Below are positions 44,422-53,499 of a DNA stretch of 64,000 bases, piece by piece. The stretch covers positions 7,764-71,763 of the forward strand of contig NZ_DATCSD010000348.1 of assembly GCF_036568665.1 (NCBI RefSeq), in the 5' to 3' direction. The position numbers and the translations under genes are program-made. Numbering within the stretch: position 1 is the first letter of the stretch; every line of letters begins with the position of its first letter. Source of the DNA: Ohtaekwangia sp036568665 (GTDB lineage: Bacteria; Bacteroidota; Bacteroidia; Cytophagales; Cyclobacteriaceae). The notes beneath the pieces were generated by a model that made no database searches, was not told the DNA's origin, and saw nothing but the letters and a program-made list of their open reading frames with translations.

Positions 44422-47232
44422 TTATTGTTTGATGAATTTGAGCACCTGCATGCTGGTGCCGATCAGGCGCACATAGTATATTCCTTTTGGCAGGGATGAT
44501 ACTTCTACCTCGACTGCGCGTTGCTGACCTATATTGGCCGTGTGATATACCTGCCCCTGTGTATCGAGTATATATAGCGTGGTGTAGCCCTCGTCTCCAC
44601 AGTTGATATATACTGTTCGCGCAGCAGGATTCGGTGACAGCGTAACGGCTCTACTTTCGCTACGTTGTTCGTCTCCCGCTATACGCGCAACAGTGGTATT
44701 GGCAATGGTAACCGGTATAGTTACCGACTTGGCTGTGCCGCCTGCAGCCGTAGTGCTGGTAGCGGTAGCACGCAATGTATAGGCTCCGTCAGGATATAGT
44801 CTTGTATTGAGCGACCAATCGTAGGTCTTGATGTTTTCGCGTAGCGATGCTTTTACGGTGGTGCCTTGCAGCAGCTCGAAAAATATATTCGATATACCGG
44901 CTCCATCGGTAGTGGCTATATCCGGATCGTAGGCAACAGCATTGATAGCTGTAGTGCCGCTGATGGTAGCATTGGCTGCAGGCGTGGTAAACTGCACCAC
45001 CGGGTCGCCTGTAACATTGTTGATCGTAATGGTAATACTGTTGGCTGTGGCTGTTCCTCCGGCAGCAGCTGTGCCGGTGGCGGTAGCACGAAGTGTATAT
45101 ATACCGTTGGGGTATAGCTTTGTGTTAAGAGACCAATCGTATGGTTTAATGTTCTCGCGCAGCGAAGCAACAACAGTCCCTCCGTTCAGTAATTCAAACA
45201 ACACATTGTTTATACCGGCACCATCAGCTGTTCCAACGGTAGGGGCGTACGCAGCAGCGTTAATGGCAATCGTACCACTCACGGTGGCGTTCGCGGAGGG
45301 ACTGGTAAAGCTTACAACGGGATCGGTACCTTCAACAATAGCTTGGCCGCCATTCTTAAAGTATATATCATCAAACTGCAGGTCGCTCGCTGCACCACTG
45401 CCCGATACCATAAACAGTTCGCTTACATTACTGAGATCCACTACATCGGTATAGTCAGACAGCGGAATCTCTACTACGTGCCACTGGCCATCGCGCACAA
45501 ATCCATACGGATCGCTGCCATTCACAAAGCTGATATACTTCAGCCCTACGCCCGGCAGGCTTCCGCTCTTTATACCAATCCGGATGGTAGCCGTTGAAGT
45601 TGTCTTCATGGCAAAATGCAGGCGACTGTCCGGATAGCGGAATGCGCTGAGATTATATTTCAGATTAGGATTGAACCCAAATCCGAACCACGGATTGTTT
45701 TGCAACGTGGTTCTATACGCCAGCGACTGTGTTCCTTCATACGGAGTCTGAGCTATAGGAGCGAGGGTGTTTTCCCAGATATACAGGTTGCCATCGGTTC
45801 CCTGTATAAATTCATCTACACGCGGAGCTGTTTCGGAGAGCAATACAAAATTACCATTCTGCGGAGCTTCCAGCGGAACACTCTCGGTTAGGTATACATT
45901 GTCTATCGCCAGATCGAATGCTGTGGTGGGCGCAGCGCCTTTTACCGTGAGCACCTGTTTGATCGTGTTATAGTCAATGTCATCAAATTTATTCATCGGC
46001 ACCACTACTTCATGCCATTGCCCATCGCGTATCAATCCATACTCAGCTCCATTGAAAGTATACCAGGCTTCACCGTTGTTGGTAGAAGAATAGGCAGAGT
46101 TGATAAAACCAAAACTGATGGGTTGTGTGCCATTGGTCTTTACGTGCATGTGCAGGTAGCCATTAGCAAAGCGACTCAGGTTTATATCTTCCGTAGAAGA
46201 TATACCCATACCATACCAGGCACCGGTGTTGATGTGATAGGAGAGTACACTGCTTCCTTCATACGGCGCAGTGCTAACGGGTGTCATGTTATTCCATACA
46301 TAGAGTGTTGCCTTGGTGAAGTCTACCTGGCTTACCACGGGTGTTGTTTCGGTCCATATACCGAAAGGACCTTTCAATGCTGTATTACTGGCGAGACGTG
46401 TTTCGGTATAGCCGTTGTCGTATACCCGCACATAGTCAACATACATTTTGCCCGGAAATGTTGCTGTGATCAGGTCGGGATTGGTAATGCCGGGATAATT
46501 ACCACCCACGGCCATGTTGAGAAGTATAAATGCGAAATTGTGAAACTCCGATTTATCTACATCGGTAATATCGCGCGTGAAGAAAGCTACATTGTCTACA
46601 TATACTGTTACGGCAGAGGGAGTCCAGTCCAGTTTAAAGAGATGATAGTCGAGGTAAAAATCATTCGCTACAACGGTGTTGCTACTGGTTCCGGCATAGC
46701 CACCCGGTGCGGGGGCATCTTCAAACCAGTGAATGGCCGCACCTACTCTGCGGTTTACCACGCCTGCTGTTATAGCATCTTTGGAACCGAGCTCGAGTAT
46801 ATCTATCTCTCCGCATCGGGGCCAGCCTACATTTCCGAAGTTGGCGCCCATCATCCAGAAGGCAGGCCATAAACCATTGGCTACATTAGGAAGTTTGATG
46901 CGCGCTTCAATAGTACCATACTTGAAAGCGAAGCGACCGAGTGTGTTAATGCGACCGGAAGTAAATTTCCGGTTCTCATAGTTTTCTTTTCGTGCTTCAA
47001 TCACCAGGCTTCCATCTTCTATCCGCAGGTTCTCCGGCCGGTCGGTATAGTATTGCAATTCATTGTTGCCGAATCCGCCACCTCCCGTGGTATATATCCA
47101 GGTTTTCGGATCGATGCGTGAGCCGGTATTAAATTCTTCTGACCATACGGGTGTTTGACCAACGAGTGAGTGAACAGGAAGCACAAGCAATAACAGTGGA
47201 ATGAGCAGGTAACTGTGTACATTTTTTTTCAT
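44422..47232 (-). CDS. secreted GH16 endo-beta-1,3-glucanase (laminarinase type)
   Basis: A 936-residue enzyme with a signal peptide (LLIPLLLLVLPVHSLVGQ). The GH16 domain covers about residues 28-275, and the catalytic motif GEIDILE places Glu142, Asp144 and Glu147 as nucleophile, helper and acid/base. VWSEEFNTGSRIDPKTW, INTLGRFAFKYGTIEARIKL and LWPAFWMMGANF are typical of the laminarinase clade. Two carbohydrate-binding-like domains of about 150 residues follow (LYVWNNMTPVSTAPYEGS; LYIWENTLAPIAQTPYEG), then two of the modules shared with GH81, and a type IX sorting domain. It is the first gene of the operon. Confidence 0.92.
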   Translation of the reverse strand: MKKNVHSYLLIPLLLLVLPVHSLVGQTPVWSEEFNTGSRIDPKTWIYTTGGGGFGNNELQYYTDRPENLRIEDGSLVIEARKENYENRKFTSGRINTLGRFAFKYGTIEARIKLPNVANGLWPAFWMMGANFGNVGWPRCGEIDILELGSKDAITAGVVNRRVGAAIHWFEDAPAPGGYAGTSSNTVVANDFYLDYHLFKLDWTPSAVTVYVDNVAFFTRDITDVDKSEFHNFAFILLNMAVGGNYPGITNPDLITATFPGKMYVDYVRVYDNGYTETRLASNTALKGPFGIWTETTPVVSQVDFTKATLYVWNNMTPVSTAPYEGSSVLSYHINTGAWYGMGISSTEDINLSRFANGYLHMHVKTNGTQPISFGFINSAYSSTNNGEAWYTFNGAEYGLIRDGQWHEVVVPMNKFDDIDYNTIKQVLTVKGAAPTTAFDLAIDNVYLTESVPLEAPQNGNFVLLSETAPRVDEFIQGTDGNLYIWENTLAPIAQTPYEGTQSLAYRTTLQNNPWFGFGFNPNLKYNLSAFRYPDSRLHFAMKTTSTATIRIGIKSGSLPGVGLKYISFVNGSDPYGFVRDGQWHVVEIPLSDYTDVVDLSNVSELFMVSGSGAASDLQFDDIYFKNGGQAIVEGTDPVVSFTSPSANATVSGTIAINAAAYAPTVGTADGAGINNVLFELLNGGTVVASLRENIKPYDWSLNTKLYPNGIYTLRATATGTAAAGGTATANSITITINNVTGDPVVQFTTPAANATISGTTAINAVAYDPDIATTDGAGISNIFFELLQGTTVKASLRENIKTYDWSLNTRLYPDGAYTLRATATSTTAAGGTAKSVTIPVTIANTTVARIAGDEQRSESRAVTLSPNPAARTVYINCGDEGYTTLYILDTQGQVYHTANIGQQRAVEVEVSSLPKGIYYVRLIGTSMQVLKFIKQ
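44695..45330 (-). repeat. two tandem beta-domain modules in the GH16 gene
   Basis: Two copies, at about 45010-45330 and 44695-45008. The second is nearly identical in key parts to the GH81 copies (FTTPAANATISG, DPDIATTDGAGI, ENIKTYDWSLNT, LYPDGAYTLRATAT). The first has lost the DPDIATTDG core (APTVGTADGAGI). Confidence 0.8.
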
Positions 47233-47416
47233 GATGTGGGGGTTTGGGGTTGCTGATTGATTTTAACCGGGTACCCGTTGCTTCCGGGTTTCCTGGTTGT
47301 TACCGCAGAATATATTTCGCGGAACAATCGTTTGAAGTAGTCCCAATTTCCCGTCAACCGAAAAAAAAGACACCCTATTAATACTCAAATGTCACTCAAC
47401 AAAAACTCACGGAGTT

Positions 47417-47453
47417 CAATCAAACACTTGATTGATAATGGATTGATCATTGA
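47417..47453. promoter_or_regulatory. candidate operator in the divergent glucan-locus promoter
   Basis: CAATCAA-ACAC-TTGATTG is a perfect inverted repeat with 7-bp arms. It runs into two imperfect tandem repeats, GATTGATAATG and GATTGATCATTG. The group sits near the middle of the 393-base gap between the GH16 gene (minus) and the regulator gene (plus). It is a reasonable site for the regulator at 47626, by inference only. Confidence 0.4.
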
Positions 47454-47625
47454 AATTTTTTAAAGTATAGGCGTAGCGTTGTCAGCCATCAGGGCGATAA
47501 GCGGTGTAACAGGCAATTGATTAAGCGGCTATTGATTCCGTCTTTTGCCTTTTTTTTCTAATTTAAATCGGATGCAGTACCTAGTTCAGTAATTATTTTC
47601 GTCTATAGCAGTATAGCCATTCCCC

Positions 47626-50613
47626 ATGGATCGCCTTGAAAAAAGTGTCTTGACTGTAGTCTTGCTTTTGACTTTTGCCTGCGCCAACGGGCAATACCAT
47701 AACCTGGACTTCAGACCGGTTGACCGGAACAATTCTATAGCGCAGGCGCATATTCTTTGCATGCACCAGGACAGCCAGGGTTTTCTATGGCTGGGCACGT
47801 TCAATGGATTATACCGCTATGATGGCTATAGCTTCTCGAAGTTTTCGGTAACAAAAGCAGAAGGCGGGCTGGAAGAATTTGCGCACGAAGTACATGCGCT
47901 CTTTGAAGACGAGCAGCACCAGCTCTGGATCGGCACGCCCGATGGTATATATATAGTAAACAAATCGTCAGGTATGGTAAGGCACCTGGCGCACGATGCG
48001 CAAAACAAAAATTCACTCAGCAATAACTTTGTTAAATGTATAGCGGCTGCCAGCGACAGCTCGGTGTTTATTGGTACTTATGGCGGTGGCCTTATGCTCT
48101 ATAACCTGCAAAACGAACAATTTACAACCTATACCTATAACGAAGATAATCCTGCTGGTATTACCAGTAATTTTATCAATACCATTTTTACCGATGAAGA
48201 TGATAACGTATGGATTGGCACCGAAGGAGGTGGTATAACGATATTTGATAAAGCAAAGCAAACCTTTTCACATCCGCAGGGTTTCGGGCAGTTCGTACCA
48301 GATAACACCATCAATTGTATTACAGAAGATCATGACGGGCTCTGGATTGGAACCTGGAACAAAGGACTCTATAAATATGAGAAGTCGACCGCGACCTTTA
48401 TTCACCACGATTTAGGAGAAGGTAAAGCAACCAAAACAATCCGGGCAATCATAAAAGATTGGAATGGAAATTTATGGCTGGCCAATTATGGCGATGGCCT
48501 TACGATCTATAATCCACTGAAAAAAGAAGTTGTTCACTATCAATATATACTCAGTAAAGAAAAACGAAAATACCATCGGTACCTCTGGTCGTTGTATAAA
48601 GATAACTCAGATATAGTATGGATCGGAAGTTTTGGTGCAGGACTATATAATTACGATCGTAACAAAATACGTGTGCAAAATTTTATTGCTGATGAAGCGG
48701 TAAATGAGGCCGTAAGCGATCTTGCTATAACTGTTGTGATGGAAGATAAAAAAGAACGCCTATGGCTGGGCACGTTAGGCAATGGCGTGGTGATATACGA
48801 TCCGCATACAAATACATTGACGAGACTATCGCGGAAGCCGCTCCTAGAAAATGCCATTATACAATCCATTTATGAAGACCGGGAAGGACGTGTCTGGATT
48901 GGTACAGACGATGGGCTGTGGTGTGTGAAGAATATGATATCGGAAATTGTTTGGTATGAACCGGATGTAAACAACAAGAACAGCATCAGCAACAATGGTA
49001 TATATGCCATTCGCCAGGACGCAGATGGTGATCTGTGGCTGGGTATATGGGGTAATGGTATAAATCTGCTTCGTAAAAAGGAGATCGATAAAAAAGATCC
49101 ACGTACCGCAATCTTTACCAAGATTGGTGATCGCGATAAAGAGTACGATAAACTTTCCAAGAGCAGTGTGTGGAAGATACAGGAATATAAAGCCGGAGAG
49201 CTTTTCTTTTGCACCAACCAGGGACTCTATAAATATACCAAGCGCGATAACTTATTAAAACAGCTGAGTGTCGACAATGTTAACGCGATATACCAGGATA
49301 GTCACTCGCACATCTGGGTAAGCACATATGGTAAAGGCGTACTGCGATACAATACCGGTAAGGAAACGTTCGAGAGCTTTACCGTAGAGAAAGGAATTGT
49401 CAGCAACGTAGTATATGGTTTCTCGGGCGATTCGAATGGTAATACATGGCTGTTTGCTGATAAAGGCATTACACGGTTAAATCCGGATAAGGGCTTTGTG
49501 CAAAATTTCTTGCTGCAGGAAGATCTCAGTTTGATCAAAATAGGACAGAAGGCATTCAGTAAATTACACAACGGACTAATTCTAATAGGTGGCGAGCGGG
49601 GGCTGCGTGTATTCAATCCGGAAAGTGTGCATGAGGGTGTGAGCGATAACCCGGTATATATAACAGATGTGAAGATATTGAACAAATCCATTAGCACACG
49701 TGGTGAGAAATTTCTTGATATACCTTCGCAGCAACAACTGGATATTCGGCATAATGAGAACAACGTTCAGTTTGAGTTTTCCGGATTGAACTTCAGCGGA
49801 CCAGAAAAAGTAAAATATGCTTACAAGCTGGAGGGTTTTGATAAAGACTGGGTCTATACTGATGCTGATCATCGCACGGCTACCTATGCCAATCTGCATG
49901 GCGGCTCCTATACATTTATAGTACGGTCTATGAATCTGAACGGATCGTGGAATAAGCATGAAGCCATGTTTCAACTGCAGGTAATCCCACCGTTCTGGCA
50001 AACACTTCCTTTTAAAATACTTCTGCTGGCAGCGATAGCATTGCTCATTTTCCTGGCAATCCGCATACATGAGAACCGCGTGCATAAAGACTATATATTG
50101 AAGAGTGAGTTATTAAAATCGGAAAGACTTATTATTGAGAATAAGGAATTACTGAATCAACGCAGCATTGTCGAAAAGAGACTGGAAGAGAAGAATCATG
50201 AGTTGACATCATCTACCTTGCAGGTGATTAGCAAAAACCAATCACTTTCCTCAGTACGCGATGAAATACAAAATATACTTCCCCAGGTAAATGTGCTGTT
50301 CAAACGTAAGCTGGAGCATGTAGTAAATCATATAAACCAGGATTTGAATAATGAAAGCAGTTGGGAGAAACTGAACGTAAACCTCAACCTGGTTCAGGAC
50401 AATTTTCTATCGAGGTTTGCGGAAGCATATCCCAGCATTACTCATAAAGATCTGAAGATATGCGCTTATATCCGTATGAACATATCCAATGACGAAATTG
50501 CCAGCTTGCTGAATATATCCGGGCGTAGTCTGGAGATGTCGCGTTATCGGATCAGGAAGAAGATCAGCCTCGACAAGAAAACACAGTTGAATGATTTTTT
50601 AATGCGTTTCTGA
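47626..50613 (+). CDS. membrane-spanning propeller/Y_Y_Y/LuxR-type regulator
   Basis: A 995-residue one-component regulator. A signal-like N-terminus is followed by about 14 short beta-propeller repeats (HQDSQGFLWLGTFNGLYRYD; EDHDGLWIGTWNKGLYKYE) up to about residue 690. A Y_Y_Y domain follows (about 705-790, VKYAYKLEGFDKDWVYTDAD), then one membrane helix (FKILLLAAIALLIFLAI) and a coiled-coil linker. The C-terminal LuxR-like helix-turn-helix contains HKDLKICAYIRMNISNDEIA and SLLNISGRSLEMSRYRIRKK. There is no histidine kinase or receiver, so a periplasmic sugar signal would pass directly to the DNA-binding part. It is divergent from the glucan operon and almost certainly its regulator. Confidence 0.85.
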   Translation: MDRLEKSVLTVVLLLTFACANGQYHNLDFRPVDRNNSIAQAHILCMHQDSQGFLWLGTFNGLYRYDGYSFSKFSVTKAEGGLEEFAHEVHALFEDEQHQLWIGTPDGIYIVNKSSGMVRHLAHDAQNKNSLSNNFVKCIAAASDSSVFIGTYGGGLMLYNLQNEQFTTYTYNEDNPAGITSNFINTIFTDEDDNVWIGTEGGGITIFDKAKQTFSHPQGFGQFVPDNTINCITEDHDGLWIGTWNKGLYKYEKSTATFIHHDLGEGKATKTIRAIIKDWNGNLWLANYGDGLTIYNPLKKEVVHYQYILSKEKRKYHRYLWSLYKDNSDIVWIGSFGAGLYNYDRNKIRVQNFIADEAVNEAVSDLAITVVMEDKKERLWLGTLGNGVVIYDPHTNTLTRLSRKPLLENAIIQSIYEDREGRVWIGTDDGLWCVKNMISEIVWYEPDVNNKNSISNNGIYAIRQDADGDLWLGIWGNGINLLRKKEIDKKDPRTAIFTKIGDRDKEYDKLSKSSVWKIQEYKAGELFFCTNQGLYKYTKRDNLLKQLSVDNVNAIYQDSHSHIWVSTYGKGVLRYNTGKETFESFTVEKGIVSNVVYGFSGDSNGNTWLFADKGITRLNPDKGFVQNFLLQEDLSLIKIGQKAFSKLHNGLILIGGERGLRVFNPESVHEGVSDNPVYITDVKILNKSISTRGEKFLDIPSQQQLDIRHNENNVQFEFSGLNFSGPEKVKYAYKLEGFDKDWVYTDADHRTATYANLHGGSYTFIVRSMNLNGSWNKHEAMFQLQVIPPFWQTLPFKILLLAAIALLIFLAIRIHENRVHKDYILKSELLKSERLIIENKELLNQRSIVEKRLEEKNHELTSSTLQVISKNQSLSSVRDEIQNILPQVNVLFKRKLEHVVNHINQDLNNESSWEKLNVNLNLVQDNFLSRFAEAYPSITHKDLKICAYIRMNISNDEIASLLNISGRSLEMSRYRIRKKISLDKKTQLNDFLMRF

Positions 50614-50680
50614 ATTACCCAATGTCTTCAGGACAGGATGACTTGTTTTCACAGACACAGCCGGTAAACCTTGAATAGCA

Positions 50681-50785
50681 TCAAGACAGACACTGAAGTA
50701 GAAGCATAATAGCAATGCCCGCGATCAGAATATACATGCCTATATCTTCACGTTCGATCCGCTTGTCCTTTTCACTTGATTTCAT
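50681..50785 (-). CDS. possible small membrane protein (34 aa)
   Basis: A 34-codon frame on the minus strand, MKSSEKDKRIEREDIGMYIL then IAGIAIMLLLQCLS. A charged head is followed by one hydrophobic helix, as in many small bacterial membrane proteins. GGAGAA lies upstream of the ATG. It sits just downstream of the spondin-like pseudogene on the same strand. Too short to be sure. Confidence 0.35.
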   Translation of the reverse strand: MKSSEKDKRIEREDIGMYILIAGIAIMLLLQCLS

Positions 50786-50839
50786 GGAATAAATTCTCCG
50801 TTCATGAGAGCTATATAGAAAGAGAAACAATAATTGTCA

Positions 50840-51255
50840 CTACTCCTTTCCATACAGCCTAATGTTTATGGTGCAGGTATTGTAAATATAGTATATATCA
50901 TATTTATACTTCGCCTTCTTCATATTACTTCCATTCTGGTCGTATACTGCTATACCCGGATTGGACGGAGCAAAGAACAAATCATTCGACCACCCGTACA
51001 TCGTTGCAAAATTAATGGCTTCTCCTTTGGCAGCTGAGAAAGTAACCGTGGTAGTTTGTCCCGGATAGATTAATGCCGGAGATCCGCTACCCTGAAATGT
51101 ACCCGACTCGACAAATGGCCTGGAGTTCAGAACATTCTAAACGGTAATTGTCGACTTCTGTTCCGCCGGTGCATGCTATCGTCATCGCTACATGCTGCCA
51201 TACCCAGCAACAACAGAAATACATACAAAGTGTTTACGCTCTTTAAGTAGTTCAT
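50840..51255 (-). pseudogene. spondin-domain lipoprotein, disrupted
   Basis: The minus strand begins with a lipoprotein signal (MNYLKSVNTLYVFLLLLGMA then ACSDDDS). A frameshift near 51180 leads to APAEQKSTITV. A TAG then interrupts the continuing frame, which reads NVLNSRPFVESGTFQGSGSP, AAKGEAINFATMYGWSNDLF and FAPSNPGIAVYDQNGS. This is the typical sequence of Bacteroidota spondin-N domain lipoproteins, where a Glu codon is expected at the TAG. The end (KKAKYKYDIYYIY...) may also be altered. One frameshift plus one stop means the gene is dead. Confidence 0.65.
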
Positions 51256-51491
51256 AATCTGTTTTTTGTGTTAATAGATTTTTAATGACACAAAACTAGA
51301 AGTGGCTGCAGCTATAGGGAATGACGTTAGTGCCCGAAAGCTGGTATATATTTCCCGCTCTGATATATAGCAGCTCGATGAAAACTTTATCTAAACAAAT
51401 GAAGAAAGGAAGTATAATCTACTTTTCGGGAAAAATGGTAAACAATGAATAGAAACTGGGACCCCATCTTTACTCAAAAAAGATAACCGGC

Positions 51492-52133
51492 ATGAATAAA
51501 GAAAAATTATCAACCACAGTTTTGAAAGCACTTCAGAAGTCACTGATTATAGCTGTCGTATTACTTGCTCCTGCAAAAGTATTCTCACAGGAGTCGGTAG
51601 TCACCAATCCAGCCGATATAGCCCCACTACTCATCGGTGAAAAGATTCCGGACTCCAGGTTGCGGGACCTTGATTCAAAGGAAGTAACACTAACAGAACT
51701 GGTGGCACAAAAGCCAACGGTGTTGATTTTCTACCGCGGAGGATGGTGCCCCTATTGCAATATGCATCTCAGCGAGCTACAGTCTGTAGAAAGTAAAATT
51801 GTCAAAGCGGGTTACCAGATTGTCGCTATCAGTCCGGATACTCCGCAGCACCTGAAGGAAACAAAAGATAAATCTAAACTGAGCTATATATTGCTCAGTG
51901 ATAGTCAAACTAAAGCTATAAAAGCATTTGGGCTGGCTTACAAAGCACCGCAGCCCTATAGTCAGACAATTGCGAAAGCTTCCGACAACAACAATACTGA
52001 TGTACTACCTGTGCCGGCCGTATTTATACTAAATGTACAGGGCGAAATTCTATTTGAGTATATAAACCCGGATTTCAAAAAGAGAGTACCTGGCAACCTT
52101 CTCCTCACCGTAGCAGAAGCCCTTAAGCAATAA
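51492..52133 (+). CDS. exported peroxiredoxin-like (AhpC/TSA) protein
   Basis: A 213-residue thioredoxin-fold protein. The N-terminus has a signal peptide (SLIIAVVLLAPAKVFSQ). The active-site segment is TVLIFYRGGWCPYCNMHLSE with a CxxC pair near residue 87. SYILLSDSQTKAIKAFGL and VLPVPAVFILNVQGEILFEY are standard peroxiredoxin strands. It probably reduces peroxides in the periplasm. It stands alone, with an AraC gene about 210 bases downstream in the same direction. Confidence 0.85.
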   Translation: MNKEKLSTTVLKALQKSLIIAVVLLAPAKVFSQESVVTNPADIAPLLIGEKIPDSRLRDLDSKEVTLTELVAQKPTVLIFYRGGWCPYCNMHLSELQSVESKIVKAGYQIVAISPDTPQHLKETKDKSKLSYILLSDSQTKAIKAFGLAYKAPQPYSQTIAKASDNNNTDVLPVPAVFILNVQGEILFEYINPDFKKRVPGNLLLTVAEALKQ

Positions 52134-52342
52134 GTTGTTGTTTGCATTTTCAAGGTGTTGGTGGTGCAGGCGGCATCATTAACACTTTCTTCGTATGTCG
52201 ACTATATTTATACCTTCCACAATCACTCATTATTGAATTCAGGATGTCCGACAAGCGAAAAAGTTTGAGCCTCTTGTCGCCAGGACGACACGGCCCTTTG
52301 CTATTAAATTAGTTTCTTGAGCATCCAAGGCTCTCCCCTCGG

Positions 52343-53257
52343 ATGAGCGCGTCCGGACTATATTTTCAAGGAATGATATTTATCTATCAGGATAGACAAA
52401 AGAACGCTGAATTCAGACTCATTATAAAGGAGAATAATTTTTGGAAAACCTATGGGAGGCAGACCAAAGACGAGTGGCTAACGATTGCGTGGAATACAGG
52501 GGAAACCCAAAAGATTATTGTCGATGAAATTGAATCGGAATTTCCTGCCGATTCCATTTTGCCGCTGGTCGCCAACCAATACTATAGCTTCACGAAATCT
52601 GAAGACATCATCGCCTGGCAGTTCAACCGGGATTTTTATTGTATCGTTAACCATGATAAAGAAGTGGGATGCGTGGGATTCCTGTTTTATGGAACATCAC
52701 AGACCATGTTTCTCTCTCTGGATGCAAGGCAACAGCGGCGTATAGCATTACTGTTCGAGGTGTTCAAAGACGAATTTGAACACGCCGACAATATCCAGGG
52801 TGAAATGCTTCGTATACTCTTGGTCAGACTCATCATTAGCATCACTCGTATAGGCAAGCAACAATATAGAAATCCAGACCATATTGAGGGAGGTAAATTT
52901 GACCTGTACCGCAAATTCAATCTCATGGTAGAAGTGAATTACAAGCAACAACATGAAGTGCAGTTCTATGCTTCCGCCTTGCATAAATCCCCCAAGACGC
53001 TAGCCAATGTTTTTGCACTATATGGGAGGAAGTCTCCCTCACAGATAATCTATGACCGGATAATCCTCGAAGCAAAACGTCTCTTCTACTATACCGACAA
53101 GTCCGCCAAGGAAATATATATTGAACTTGGATTTGAAGATGCCTCACATTTCAGCAGATTCTTCAAACGACAAACCAATCTTAGTCCATCGGATTTTAAG
53201 AAGTCAATCTCCACCGGAAAGGATGAAGAAGCAGGGTTGTCTACGGAGGGGGATTGA
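52343..53257 (+). CDS. AraC family transcriptional regulator
   Basis: A 304-residue regulator, or 294 if translation begins at the second Met (52373, after CAAGG). The N-terminal cupin part contains YYSFTKSEDIIAWQFNRDFY and CVGFLFYGTSQTMFLS. The C-terminal DNA-binding part has YASALHKSPKTLANVFALYG and AKEIYIELGFEDASHFSRFF, ending in NLSPSDFKKS. It is similar in layout to the regulator at 29808. The peroxiredoxin-like gene upstream is a possible target. Confidence 0.8.
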   Translation: MSASGLYFQGMIFIYQDRQKNAEFRLIIKENNFWKTYGRQTKDEWLTIAWNTGETQKIIVDEIESEFPADSILPLVANQYYSFTKSEDIIAWQFNRDFYCIVNHDKEVGCVGFLFYGTSQTMFLSLDARQQRRIALLFEVFKDEFEHADNIQGEMLRILLVRLIISITRIGKQQYRNPDHIEGGKFDLYRKFNLMVEVNYKQQHEVQFYASALHKSPKTLANVFALYGRKSPSQIIYDRIILEAKRLFYYTDKSAKEIYIELGFEDASHFSRFFKRQTNLSPSDFKKSISTGKDEEAGLSTEGD

Positions 53258-53499
53258 TTGCTTTATTTATCTAGTGAAATCCGTTATATATACCTGGGCT
53301 CCATTCGTTTCAATAGAAAGAAATTTAAAGAGTCGCATAGGTTAGGGGTAGCCTATTGAATAGGCACAAAGGTCTATTTAACAATTAAGCCATTTGAAAT
53401 ACGTACAAAAACGATACCCGTCACATTATGGAGAATGGAAATCTCGTGCTTGCCTGGATATATATACTCGACAAGTTCTGCCGGAAGCAATAGATCGTT

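Noticed and set aside
46012..46872. Long plus-strand open frame antisense to the GH16 gene
   Set aside because: Same reason: biased Cys/Ile/Tyr composition and complete overlap with a well supported GH16 catalytic domain.
29651..53345. Shared 12-mer AGAGTCGCATAG at about 29656 and 53331
   Set aside because: Only 12 bases, with no similarity around it and no link to a gene feature; likely chance.
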